DNA of 64,000 nt from Spirosoma sp. SC4-14 (GTDB lineage: Bacteria > Bacteroidota > Bacteroidia > Cytophagales > Spirosomataceae). The translations under genes were made by a program, and so were the position numbers. The stretch covers positions 2,231,001 to 2,295,000 of the forward strand of contig NZ_CP147518.1 in NCBI RefSeq assembly GCF_037201965.1, read 5' to 3'. The notes beneath the pieces are model-generated. The model was given only the letters and a program-made list of their open reading frames with translations. It made no database searches and had not been told where the DNA came from. Shown here in pieces: positions 45,798-53,646 of this stretch; position 1 is the stretch's first letter; every line of letters starts with the position of its first letter.

Positions 45798-45828
45798 GTC
45801 ATTCACTCAGGGCAATTTTTTAATACAG

Positions 45829-46218
45829 ATGGAACAGCAACCTGCCCAGAAAATCACTTGTGGTATTATTGAAAAGGCTGCTCTACACAGGGCGTTAATC
45901 AAGCATTTTATTGACCGAAAACCAGAATTGGAATTAGTATGGGAGTGTGAATTTCAGGAGACAGCTCATTCGTATTTTGAGTATAAAGTACCTGACATTT
46001 TATTTCTCCAGCTTCGGCACATACCCGTATATGTTGATCCGCTTTTACGACCAATACTTACCTATCATAAGGGTATTGTGGTTGCCACAGGCTATTATCC
46101 CGAAGAAGTTGGCCAGCTACCCTTTCCAGTAATCGCTTATCTGCAAAAACCTTTTTCTTACGAACAGTTTGCTGGAGCCATTGAACGTTATAAGGCGATG
46201 CGCACAGTGAACAACTGA
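45829..46218 (+). CDS. Degenerate receiver-domain protein, 129 aa
   Basis: A stand-alone receiver-like protein. It starts MEQQPAQKITCGIIEKAALHRALIKHF and keeps the late receiver lysine segment IAYLQKPFSYEQFAGAIERY, but the phospho-acceptor region reads VPDILFLQLRHIP, where the usual Asp (L-D-I in the LytTR protein) is Gln. No DNA-binding domain follows. It may compete with or titrate the LytS/LytTR system as a pseudo-receiver. It is under the fourth LytTR operator, which makes feedback plausible (inference). Confidence 0.75.
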   Translation: MEQQPAQKITCGIIEKAALHRALIKHFIDRKPELELVWECEFQETAHSYFEYKVPDILFLQLRHIPVYVDPLLRPILTYHKGIVVATGYYPEEVGQLPFPVIAYLQKPFSYEQFAGAIERYKAMRTVNN

Positions 46219-46227
46219 TGTACAGCC

Positions 46228-46303
46228 CTAAAAGGTAAAAACCTTTTAGAGTTAACTTAGAAGTATTACTGTGTTTTTCTGCCCGGATGGATTCCATCCG
46301 GGC
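46228..46303. terminator. Two hairpins between convergent genes
   Basis: CTAAAAGGT (46228-46236) pairs with 46241-46249 around a 4-nt loop, and GCCCGGATGG (46281-46290) pairs with 46294-46303 around a 3-nt loop. They separate the receiver gene (+) from the GH88 gene (-) and probably end both transcripts. Confidence 0.65.
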
Positions 46304-46311
46304 TACCGATT

Positions 46312-47493
46312 TTATGACTTAGCTCCGTGCTTTTTCCGTAACGCATCGTACCGCAGCAGCCCTTCCAGATAATAATAGTCAGCGTAGATTAATGGGGTAT
46401 CCACTTCGCTTTTTCCGGGTTTATGGCCAACGCTATGCTTGAGAATGAAGTTATTGTTCTCGCCCAGCGTTGCTTTATAAGCTGGCCCCGCGAGGCTTTG
46501 TAACATTTGTACTGCCGACTGATAGTAGGTTTTAGCCGATGGGCCGCCATAAGTCGATAATTCGAGCAGCGCCGATGCGGCAATGGCACCTGCCGACGCA
46601 TCGCGTTCTTCGTTTGGAATATTGGGCGCATTGAAATCCCAGTACGGAATTTTGTCGGCGGGTAGATTTGGGTGATTCAGGTAAAAATCGGCGATGTGCC
46701 GGGCCTGATCCAGATACTTTTTATCCTTTGTTTCGCGATACATAACGGTATAGCCATACAACCCCCAAGCCTGGCCGCGTGCCCATGCTGAGCCGTCGGC
46801 TGCTCCCTGAGCCGTTTTTTTGGCGGCTACCGTTCCATCGGGGTTATAACAAATCACATGGTAGCTGCTATAGTCGGGGCGGAAATGGTTCCTGAGCGTG
46901 TTGTCGGCATGAGTAATGGCGATGTTTTGAAACTCTTTATTTCCTGATTTACGGGCGGCCCAGAACAAAAACTCCAGATTCATCATGTTGTCGATGATTA
47001 CTGGGTAGGAATACTCCTGAAACTTGTTCCAGGATTTGATCAGGCCAACCTTTGGGTCGAACCGGGTCGACAACGACTTGGCACCTGTTAGCATAATAGG
47101 CACATAAGCTTCGTTTTTCGTAAGCTTATAGCCATTGCCAAATGGGCAGTAGATCATAAAACCCAGATCGTGCGTGCCCGTATTGTATTGCTCTTTTGCC
47201 ACCGCCATTGTCCACTTTTGAGCCGCGTCTTTCCAGGTCGGATTTTTCGTGCGTTCATAAATGAACCAGAGCGAGCCACCAAAAAAACCGCTGCACCACC
47301 AGTCGGACTTCATATCGCGGATGCTACCATCGGGATTGGTCGATTGTGGAAATTTGGTTGTGTCGGGGTGCGTTTGCAGCATTCGTTCATACTGCTGAGT
47401 CGCAAAAGCAAACTCTTTGTCGACATCGATCGGTGTCTGCGCAACGGCCGACATCGTAACGAGGGTAAAAACACTAAGCAAATACCGTTTCAT
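46312..47493 (-). CDS. GH88 unsaturated glucuronyl hydrolase
   Basis: Removes the unsaturated uronic acid left by polysaccharide lyases (from pectin, heparin- or ulvan-like chains). About 393 aa; signal peptide MKRYLLSVFTLVTMSAVAQ, so exported. The family's (alpha/alpha)6 barrel motifs are seen in DMKSDWWCSGFFGGSLW, VIIDNMMNLEFLFWA (catalytic Asp) and GAADGSAWARGQAWGLYG. The ATG at 47493 is chosen because it begins the signal peptide; an upstream in-frame ATG at 47547 would add 18 residues read from a hairpin. Follows kduI on the same strand. Confidence 0.92.
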   Translation of the reverse strand: MKRYLLSVFTLVTMSAVAQTPIDVDKEFAFATQQYERMLQTHPDTTKFPQSTNPDGSIRDMKSDWWCSGFFGGSLWFIYERTKNPTWKDAAQKWTMAVAKEQYNTGTHDLGFMIYCPFGNGYKLTKNEAYVPIMLTGAKSLSTRFDPKVGLIKSWNKFQEYSYPVIIDNMMNLEFLFWAARKSGNKEFQNIAITHADNTLRNHFRPDYSSYHVICYNPDGTVAAKKTAQGAADGSAWARGQAWGLYGYTVMYRETKDKKYLDQARHIADFYLNHPNLPADKIPYWDFNAPNIPNEERDASAGAIAASALLELSTYGGPSAKTYYQSAVQMLQSLAGPAYKATLGENNNFILKHSVGHKPGKSEVDTPLIYADYYYLEGLLRYDALRKKHGAKS

Positions 47494-47515
47494 GAAAAGG
47501 AGGGGTTTATGGTTT

Positions 47516-47587
47516 ACGGTATTCGGTTTACGGTTGCTCCGCATCAAAGCCAGCTAACAGGCGGAGCAACCGTAAACCGAATACCGT
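47516..47587. terminator. 27-bp perfect inverted repeat between kduI and GH88
   Basis: Arms 47516-47542 and 47561-47587 are exact reverse complements, loop 18 nt, built from GGTTTACGGT words. It is immediately at the kduI stop (47588) and may end or modulate the kduI transcript. Confidence 0.75.
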
Positions 47588-48418
47588 CTAACGTAAGTCA
47601 TTGATTGCGATCATATCCATATCGGCATAGTCCATATTTTCGCCCGCCATTCCCCAGATAAACGAATAATTGGAGGTGCCACAGCCTGAATGGATAGACC
47701 AGGGGGGCGACACAATAGCCTGATGATTGGCCACCATCAGATGCCGGGTTTCGGTTGGCTGACCCATCAGATGTACAATGCGATGGGCGGGGTCAAGATC
47801 AAAATAAAAATAAGCTTCCATGCGTCGGTCGTGTACGTGCGAAGGCATCGTATTCCAGACACTTCCGGGCTTCAGAATGGTAAGCCCCATAACTAATTGG
47901 CAACTCGGTATACCATCGCGATGGATATAGCGGTAAATGACTCGCTCATTAGCCGCTTCCTTTGAACCCATTGGTGCCGAAAAAACGTCGGCCTGGGCTG
48001 CCTTTCGGGTTGGATAAGTGGTATGAGCCGGAGCCGACAACAGATAAAACAAGGCGGGAGCATCTGCTTGCTGACTGCTAAATGTTACCTCCTGACTACC
48101 CCGGCCGATATAGAGGCAATCCAACTTAGCGAGTTCATACAACTGCCCATCTACCGCGATAATTCCAGTGCCTCCCACATTGATTATGCCCAGCTCTCGC
48201 CGTTCCAGAAAGTAATTGCTTTTAAGTTCGTCGTACGTTTTTAGCGCAACCGGCGAACTTACCGGCATAACACCACCCACAATAACGCGATCGAAATGGC
48301 TGTAGCAAAGTTGTATTGTATCGGGGGAAAAGAGCGTTTCGATCAAAAAATGCTCACGAAGCTCATCGGTGCTAAACCGACGTGTTTCGTTCGGACCAAC
48401 AGCATAGCGTACCTGCAT
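47588..48418 (-). CDS. kduI: 5-dehydro-4-deoxy-D-glucuronate isomerase
   Basis: Isomerises the unsaturated uronate released by GH88 to a 3-deoxy-hexulosonate, the step into the KDG pathway. 276 aa cupin. The zinc site is in MPSHVHDRRMEAYFYFDL (His, His, Glu) and the distal HSGCGTSNYSFIWGMAGEN. The ATG at 48418 (MQVRYAVGPNETRRFSTDELREHF) fits the family exactly. It stands just before the GH88 gene in the same direction. Confidence 0.95.
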   Translation of the reverse strand: MQVRYAVGPNETRRFSTDELREHFLIETLFSPDTIQLCYSHFDRVIVGGVMPVSSPVALKTYDELKSNYFLERRELGIINVGGTGIIAVDGQLYELAKLDCLYIGRGSQEVTFSSQQADAPALFYLLSAPAHTTYPTRKAAQADVFSAPMGSKEAANERVIYRYIHRDGIPSCQLVMGLTILKPGSVWNTMPSHVHDRRMEAYFYFDLDPAHRIVHLMGQPTETRHLMVANHQAIVSPPWSIHSGCGTSNYSFIWGMAGENMDYADMDMIAINDLR

Positions 48419-48616
48419 GAATAATTCAGAAATAGTTTATGGTTATAAGTAGCAAGGTTTCGCGGATAAGTACCATTTTTGGCGATTGTTCAGGTGTTTA
48501 GGCTACACAATCGAGATGCCGAATCGCGCGGTATTTACTAGCTTTTTACAGAATATTATCTGAATTATTCAATCTATCAAAACAACAAAGCATAGAGATC
48601 CCTACTTTATCAGCAC

Positions 48617-48658
48617 ATTTTTTATGCAAACGATACCGCAACCGTTTGCATAAAAAAT
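48617..48658. promoter_or_regulatory. Perfect inverted repeat with LacI-type operator halves upstream of kduI
   Basis: ATTTTTTATGCAAACG (48617-48632) is the exact reverse complement of 48643-48658, with a 10-nt centre. Inside, 48637-48650 (CGCAACCGTTTGCA) matches the LacI-family consensus TGNAANCGNTTNCA at all but the first base. It lies about 200 bp upstream of kduI. The remaining intergenic DNA 48419-48842 shows no gene. A terminator reading is possible but less likely because no convergent gene ends there. Confidence 0.5.
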
Positions 48659-48842
48659 AGTAGCTATTTGTTCTGTACTATTTTTACCAGGCATAGGTTC
48701 ATATGGTCTTTGGCTTTCTTTTAGGAAGAATTTCTGGACTCAGAATGCCACAACCAGGAATTTTTACATTTTCCGATTAGACCCAGTCTGCCACGGACCA
48801 TGAGCAGAAAGCCGCTCACCTGGTGCCAGACAAGTGGTATTA

Positions 48843-49316
48843 TTAGTTTTTGAGCAGATTCAGATCGGGCTGGGCGTACTTATACACTTTGAAATACAGC
48901 GTCGTTTTGGTCTGGTAAACCCCTTCTATCTTTGAAATTTCGTTAATGAATTCGACCAGGTGGTGGTTGGTAGGGCACATTACATCTACTTCCAGATCAT
49001 AGTCACCGGATGTGCTGGCCAGAAAACTAACTTCGGGCATCCTGGATATTGTCTGAGCTATCTCTTCCTTCAACGTTGCGGGTCGTACATATACGGCTAC
49101 ATGCGCATAGGCTCGGAAACCCACTTTTTCGGGGTCAACACGCCCTACTATACTAATTATACCTTCCTCAATCAACCGATTTAGCCGAGTGCGTGCCGTA
49201 CCGACGGATACATTCAACTGTTCGGCAATTTCGGTAAATGACATTCGACCATCTTTCTGCAAACAGGATAAGATAGAAAAATCGAGATCATCCAGTATGC
49301 TACTATTCTTTTCCAT
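48843..49316 (-). CDS. Lrp/AsnC-family transcriptional regulator
   Basis: 157 aa: winged helix (about 10-60; LDDLDFSILSCLQKDGRMSFTEIAEQLNVSVGTARTRLNRL) and the RAM ligand-binding domain (about 75-150; VGRVDPEKVGFRAYAHVAVYV, SFLASTSGDYDLEVDV). Divergent from the methylmalonate-semialdehyde dehydrogenase gene and the whole pyrimidine operon. It is the natural candidate regulator of that operon, as Lrp types respond to amino acids such as beta-alanine (inference). Confidence 0.92.
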   Translation of the reverse strand: MEKNSSILDDLDFSILSCLQKDGRMSFTEIAEQLNVSVGTARTRLNRLIEEGIISIVGRVDPEKVGFRAYAHVAVYVRPATLKEEIAQTISRMPEVSFLASTSGDYDLEVDVMCPTNHHLVEFINEISKIEGVYQTKTTLYFKVYKYAQPDLNLLKN

Positions 49317-49323
49317 TTATGTG

Positions 49324-49340
49324 GTTTTGTTTGACAAAAC
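49324..49340. promoter_or_regulatory. Lrp-type palindrome in the divergent promoter
   Basis: GTTTTGT (49324-49330) and ACAAAAC (49334-49340) form a perfect 7-bp inverted repeat with a 3-bp centre, 15-17 bp in size as typical for Lrp/AsnC sites. It lies 7 bp upstream of the regulator start and in the shared intergenic region with the dehydrogenase gene. Confidence 0.6.
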
Positions 49341-49424
49341 TATTGCTAATATTTGATACATAAATAAATAATTTTTAGTTTGCACCTCTTATTTCTGCAA
49401 AAAATGCAGCATAACAACAAAACC

Positions 49425-50882
49425 ATGAAATATTTGCCCGTTCAAAATTATATAGATGGAGACTTTGTCAGTGCTTCTGCCAACCGCCTGCTCGACGTTA
49501 TTTCGCCTGTAGATGGCTCCCATCTGTCGACAGTTCCACTATCAACAAGTGCTGATCTGGATAAAGCAGTACAAGCGGCCAGCGCTGCCTTCCCGATCTG
49601 GAGCCGAACCACTATAAAAGAGCGGGTACAGGTCTTTTTTCGATATAAGGCGCTGTTAGAAAAGAATATAAAAGAACTGGCTTTGCTGGTGCAGGAAGAG
49701 AATGGCAAAACCTACGAGGAGGCTGTTGCAGAAATTGAAAAAGGAGTGGAGTTGGCGGAGTTTGCCTGTTCGCTTCCGCAGTTAATTCCTGGCGAAGTTC
49801 TCGAAGTGAGCAAAGGCGTAGAGTGCCGAACCGAGCACGTACCGTTGGGAGTGGTGGCCAGTATTGTGCCGTTTAATTTCCCGAGCATGGTGCCGAACTG
49901 GACAATTCCCAATGCTATAGCCCTCGGAAACTGTATGATACTAAAACCGTCGGAAAAAGTGCCGCTGAGTGTTGGCCGACTGGCGGGGTTGTTGCAGGAA
50001 GCGGGCTTACCCAAAGGTGTATTCAACATTGTTCATGGTGATAGTGAAGTAGTGAACGCTATTTGCGACCACCCTGCCATTGAAGCGGTTTCGTTTGTTG
50101 GTTCCACGAAAATTGCCAAACTGGTATATCAGCGGGCAACGAGCAATTTCAAACGGTGTCTGGCGCTTGGTGGAGCAAAAAACCACCTGATTGTGCTGCC
50201 CGATGCCATTCCGGGCATGACAGCCCAAAATATTACCGCATCGATGGCGGGTTGTGCCGGACAGCGTTGCATGGCTGCTTCGGCAATGGTGGCTGTCGGT
50301 CCGGTTGACCATATCATCGAAAAATTGTGTGAAGAAGCGCAGAAAGTGGTACCCGGTAAAAATCTGGGTGCTGTCATCAATCGGGCATCGAAAGAGCGAA
50401 TCGAGCGATACATTACCGAAGCCGAACAACAGGGGGCCAAAGTGTTGGTGGATGGCCGGAACCCCAAAGTAGAAGGTAAGGAAAAGGGTACGTATGTTGG
50501 TCCTACGGTTATCGACTTTGTGAAACCCGACATGGCTATTGCGCAGGAAGAAATATTCGGACCGGTAATCAGTATTATGCGGACGAATACAGTTGACGAA
50601 GCGCTGGCCATTGAAAATGCGAATCCCTACGGAAATGCGGCAGCGGTTTTCACCCAAAACGGCGGTATGGCACGCTACGTCATGGATAAAGCCAGTGCCG
50701 GTATGGTGGGTGTCAACGTAGGTGTGCCCGTTCCGCGTGAACCGTTCTCTTTTGGCGGCTGGAACGAAAGCCGTTTCGGTGTTGGCGACATTACGGGCAA
50801 AAGCTCTATTGAATTCTGGACAAAACTTAGAAAAACAACAACAAAATGGAACCCCGAAGCGGGAATTAACTGGATGAGTTAA
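49425..50882 (+). CDS. mmsA: Methylmalonate/malonate-semialdehyde dehydrogenase (CoA-acylating)
   Basis: Converts malonate semialdehyde (from beta-alanine) to acetyl-CoA with NAD and CoA. 485 aa aldehyde dehydrogenase. Cofactor/catalytic parts are VPFNFPSMVPNWTIPNAI, the GGAKNHLIVLPD glycine region and the catalytic Cys in CAGQRCMAASAMVAVG; PVPREPFSFGGWNESRFG is the usual C-terminal string of MmsA. The ATG at 49425 (MKYLPVQNYIDGDFV) is preferred over TTG 49380 and ATG 49404. First gene of the pyrimidine operon, opposite the Lrp gene. Confidence 0.92.
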   Translation: MKYLPVQNYIDGDFVSASANRLLDVISPVDGSHLSTVPLSTSADLDKAVQAASAAFPIWSRTTIKERVQVFFRYKALLEKNIKELALLVQEENGKTYEEAVAEIEKGVELAEFACSLPQLIPGEVLEVSKGVECRTEHVPLGVVASIVPFNFPSMVPNWTIPNAIALGNCMILKPSEKVPLSVGRLAGLLQEAGLPKGVFNIVHGDSEVVNAICDHPAIEAVSFVGSTKIAKLVYQRATSNFKRCLALGGAKNHLIVLPDAIPGMTAQNITASMAGCAGQRCMAASAMVAVGPVDHIIEKLCEEAQKVVPGKNLGAVINRASKERIERYITEAEQQGAKVLVDGRNPKVEGKEKGTYVGPTVIDFVKPDMAIAQEEIFGPVISIMRTNTVDEALAIENANPYGNAAAVFTQNGGMARYVMDKASAGMVGVNVGVPVPREPFSFGGWNESRFGVGDITGKSSIEFWTKLRKTTTKWNPEAGINWMS

Positions 50883-50893
50883 CAAACCTAATC

Positions 50894-50912
50894 AAGCCCC
50901 CTTGGGGGGCTT
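50894..50912. repeat. Short G/C hairpin between mmsA and the aminotransferase gene
   Basis: AAGCCCCC (50894-50901) pairs with GGGGGCTT (50905-50912), 3-nt loop. Similar CCCC/GGGG hairpins occur at about 53391 and 56544 in this operon, so it is a recurring local element. Confidence 0.55.
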
Positions 50913-50920
50913 ATACTACT

Positions 50921-52267
50921 ATGCTAGATACAATCTCACTTACTGAAACAGAAGAAATTCTACAAGAGAATTTTGATTCGACCGTGTTTGTCTGGAGTAA
51001 ACAAAAAGGGATTTCTCCTATTGCGGTCAAATACGCGAAAGGAGTTTATCTGTACGATTACGACGATAAACGGTATATCGACTTTTCGTCGGGGCTAATG
51101 AACGTCAATATCGGTCATGGTAATCAGCGGGTTACAGAAGCCGTTGTTCGGCAAATGCAGGAAGTGAGTTATGTGACGCCCTACTGTGTGACGAAAGTGC
51201 GGGGTGAATTAGGTAAGAAACTTGCCGAAATCTGTCCTGGCGATCTAAACAAGGCTTATTTCACACTTTGTGGGGCAACTTCAATTGAAGCTGCCATCAA
51301 ACTGGCGCGATCATACACCGGGCGGCATAAAATTATTAGCCGTTACCAATCCTACCATGGCGCTACTTACGGTGCTCTGTCGGTTGGTGGAGACCCTCGT
51401 AAACTACCCGACGATTCTCAGCAGTCGCCCAACTTTGTTCATGTCGATATTCCGTATCGGTACCGATGGAATCATGATGAAGCCAGTATGTTAGCCGATT
51501 CTGTAGCGCAGCTTGAACGAATCATTTCGTATGAAGGACCCGGAAATGTAGCGGGCATTTTGCTGGAAGGGGAGTCGGGTACATCGGGTTGTTTGCAATA
51601 TCCGGTTGGTTATTTAAAAGCCGTTCGCGAGATCTGCGACAAGTACGGTATTTTGCTCATTATCGATGAAGTAATGAGTGGTTTTGGCCGGACAGGCAAG
51701 TGGTTTGGATTTGAAAATCATGGCATTGTGCCCGACATGGTGACGATGGCCAAAGGTATTACGGCTGGTTATCTGCCATTTGGGTGCCTGATGGTTACGG
51801 ATAAAATTGCGGCCAAATACAACGATACTGTTCTGGCTACGGGCATGACCTATAATGCACATCCGGTTAGTTGTGCGGCTGCACTGGAAACCATCAAAAT
51901 TTATGAAGATGAGAATCTGATTGAAAATGCGGCTGAAATGGGGCGCTACGTTGCCGGGCAGGCTGAGCTAATGAAACAGAAACATCCCTGCATCGGCGAT
52001 TTCAGAACGACAGGTTTGCTGGGCTGTTTTGAGATTGTCAGGAATCGGGAAACCCGCGAACCTATGGCCCCTTTCAACGCAAAACCTGATGAAATGGCGG
52101 TCATGAGCAAAGTCGGAGCCAAACTCAAAGAGTTAGGCATGTATACCTTCGTTCGCTGGAGTTATGTGTTTGTGGCTCCTCCGCTCTGCGTAACAAAAGA
52201 ACAAATCGACGAAGGGTTAGCCATCATCAGCGAGGCCCTGAAAATTGCCGATGAATATGTCAGTTAA
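50921..52267 (+). CDS. Class III aminotransferase (beta-alanine:pyruvate/2-oxoglutarate type)
   Basis: PLP enzyme of 448 aa. The fold-type I pieces are NVNIGHGNQRVTEAVVRQM, DEVMSGFGRTGKWFGFENHG and the PLP lysine in MVTMAKGITAGYLPFG. It transfers the amino group of beta-alanine to give malonate semialdehyde, the substrate of the mmsA product directly upstream. Exact amino donor/acceptor is inferred from the operon. ATG start at 50921. Confidence 0.85.
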   Translation: MLDTISLTETEEILQENFDSTVFVWSKQKGISPIAVKYAKGVYLYDYDDKRYIDFSSGLMNVNIGHGNQRVTEAVVRQMQEVSYVTPYCVTKVRGELGKKLAEICPGDLNKAYFTLCGATSIEAAIKLARSYTGRHKIISRYQSYHGATYGALSVGGDPRKLPDDSQQSPNFVHVDIPYRYRWNHDEASMLADSVAQLERIISYEGPGNVAGILLEGESGTSGCLQYPVGYLKAVREICDKYGILLIIDEVMSGFGRTGKWFGFENHGIVPDMVTMAKGITAGYLPFGCLMVTDKIAAKYNDTVLATGMTYNAHPVSCAAALETIKIYEDENLIENAAEMGRYVAGQAELMKQKHPCIGDFRTTGLLGCFEIVRNRETREPMAPFNAKPDEMAVMSKVGAKLKELGMYTFVRWSYVFVAPPLCVTKEQIDEGLAIISEALKIADEYVS

Positions 52268-52314
52268 CAAAAGGCTACAAAGTCAATCCTAAAACACTCA
52301 ACACTTGGACAATT

Positions 52315-53370
52315 ATGCTCACAAACAGACGCAAATTCATAGAAACATTTTCGATTGGTACGGCCTCCGTCTTACTACCCATTGGAACGTTTGCGTCTGT
52401 AAAAGAAACATTGAATAAAGCTGATTCTGCAAAACGAATTATTTTGGATAGCGATACCGCTACCGACGATGCACTGGCGGTTTTGATGGCAGTAACATCG
52501 CCAAAACTGAAAGTCGAAGCCATAACTATTACCTGTGGTAACGTAGGGTTTGAGCAGCAGACAAAAAATGCGCTTTACACGCTGGAAATGGCCGGAAAAT
52601 CAGGGCAAATTCCGGTTTATCAGGGATCGGCGCGGCCGTTGGTTCGGCAGGTACACGGCAATGCAACCTACGTACACGGAAGCGACGGCATGAGTGATGC
52701 TCATTTTCCCGATCCAAAACAGAAGCCAGAAAAAGAGCATGCCGTGGATGCCATCATTCGATTGGTCAATGCCAATCCCGGCGAGCTATCTCTTGTGGCC
52801 ATTGGTCCGTTGACCAACGTAGCACTGGCCATTTTGAAAGACCCTTCCATCGTGAAGAAAGTAAAAGAACTGTATTTCATGGGGGGATTTTACAAGTTCT
52901 ACGGGAATATAAATCCGGGGGCTACCTACAATGCCTGGGTCGATCCTGAGGCTGCTCGGGTAGTGTTTCAGTCGGGGATTCCAATTACAACCGTCGGGTT
53001 TGATGTAAGTGTAAAGAGTTCGGTATTTACCGATGCTGATTACGAGAAAGTGGAAACGTTAGGGACGAAATATGCTGATTTCTTTCTGAAAATCAACCGT
53101 ATTCGTCGGATGTATTGCAAGGAGCATCAGAAAATGAATGGCTCGAATCACCCCGATGCCATCACCATTGCCGCTGTAATTGACCCCACTATCGTTACAG
53201 AAAAAATAACCCGGTTTGTGGATGTCGAAACCCGGGGAGAACTGACCCTTGGAGCGCTGGCGATTGATGAATTGGGGGTGTGGGGTAAGCCCCCAAACAC
53301 CACCATCTGTGTGGAAGCCGACGAAGCCAGGTTCAAGAAAATGGTCTTCGATACATTGAGAATGAGCTAA
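52315..53370 (+). CDS. Exported nucleoside hydrolase
   Basis: Splits nucleosides into base and ribose. 351 aa; the N-terminus NRRKFIETFSIGTASVLLPIG is a twin-arginine-like signal, so the enzyme should act in the periplasm. The calcium site is DSDTATDDALAVLM; also EAITITCGNVG, GPLTNVALAI and NPGATYNAWVDPEAARVV fit the inosine-uridine family. Provides uracil and ribose for uptake by the permease that follows. It is followed by a tandem repeat at 53473. Confidence 0.92.
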   Translation: MLTNRRKFIETFSIGTASVLLPIGTFASVKETLNKADSAKRIILDSDTATDDALAVLMAVTSPKLKVEAITITCGNVGFEQQTKNALYTLEMAGKSGQIPVYQGSARPLVRQVHGNATYVHGSDGMSDAHFPDPKQKPEKEHAVDAIIRLVNANPGELSLVAIGPLTNVALAILKDPSIVKKVKELYFMGGFYKFYGNINPGATYNAWVDPEAARVVFQSGIPITTVGFDVSVKSSVFTDADYEKVETLGTKYADFFLKINRIRRMYCKEHQKMNGSNHPDAITIAAVIDPTIVTEKITRFVDVETRGELTLGALAIDELGVWGKPPNTTICVEADEARFKKMVFDTLRMS

Positions 53371-53472
53371 ATAGTTTGTAAGTTACAAAGCCCCTAGCCC
53401 CAACGGGGCCAGTGCTGCCGCTACCAGAGTTACGGACTTTGGCAGCCAATTGGGTAGGCGACAGTAACCGGA

Positions 53473-53616
53473 CATCGGGCTGCCGAAGCATCGGACTGCC
53501 GTTGCATCGGACTGCCGTTGCATCGGACTGCCGTTGCATCGGACTGCCGTTGCATCGGACTGCCGTTGCATCGGACTGCCGTTGCATCGGACTGCCGTTG
53601 CATCGGACTGCCGTTG
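53473..53616. repeat. 16-bp tandem repeat (8 perfect + 1 degenerate copy)
   Basis: The unit CATCGGACTGCCGTTG occurs eight times perfectly in tandem from 53489 to 53616, preceded by a degenerate copy at 53473-53488. The array is flanked by a 9-bp inverted pair AAGCCCCTA (53388-53396) and TAGGGGCTT (53625-53633). It lies in the gap before the permease start at 53647. Translated frames through it are not genes. Repeats of this kind expand and contract easily. Confidence 0.95.
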
Positions 53617-53646
53617 CAGTGTGTTAGGGGCTTAAACAACCGAAAA

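Noticed and set aside
50007..50885. A 292-codon minus-strand frame inside mmsA
   Set aside because: Antisense shadow with His/Phe/Asn-rich content; mmsA has all family motifs in the other frame.
53383..53639. Several open frames translated from the 16-bp repeat with repeating residues (SDATAVRCNG and similar)
   Set aside because: They are an effect of a 16-bp unit being open in all three frames; both strands give such frames, with no start signals and no homology.
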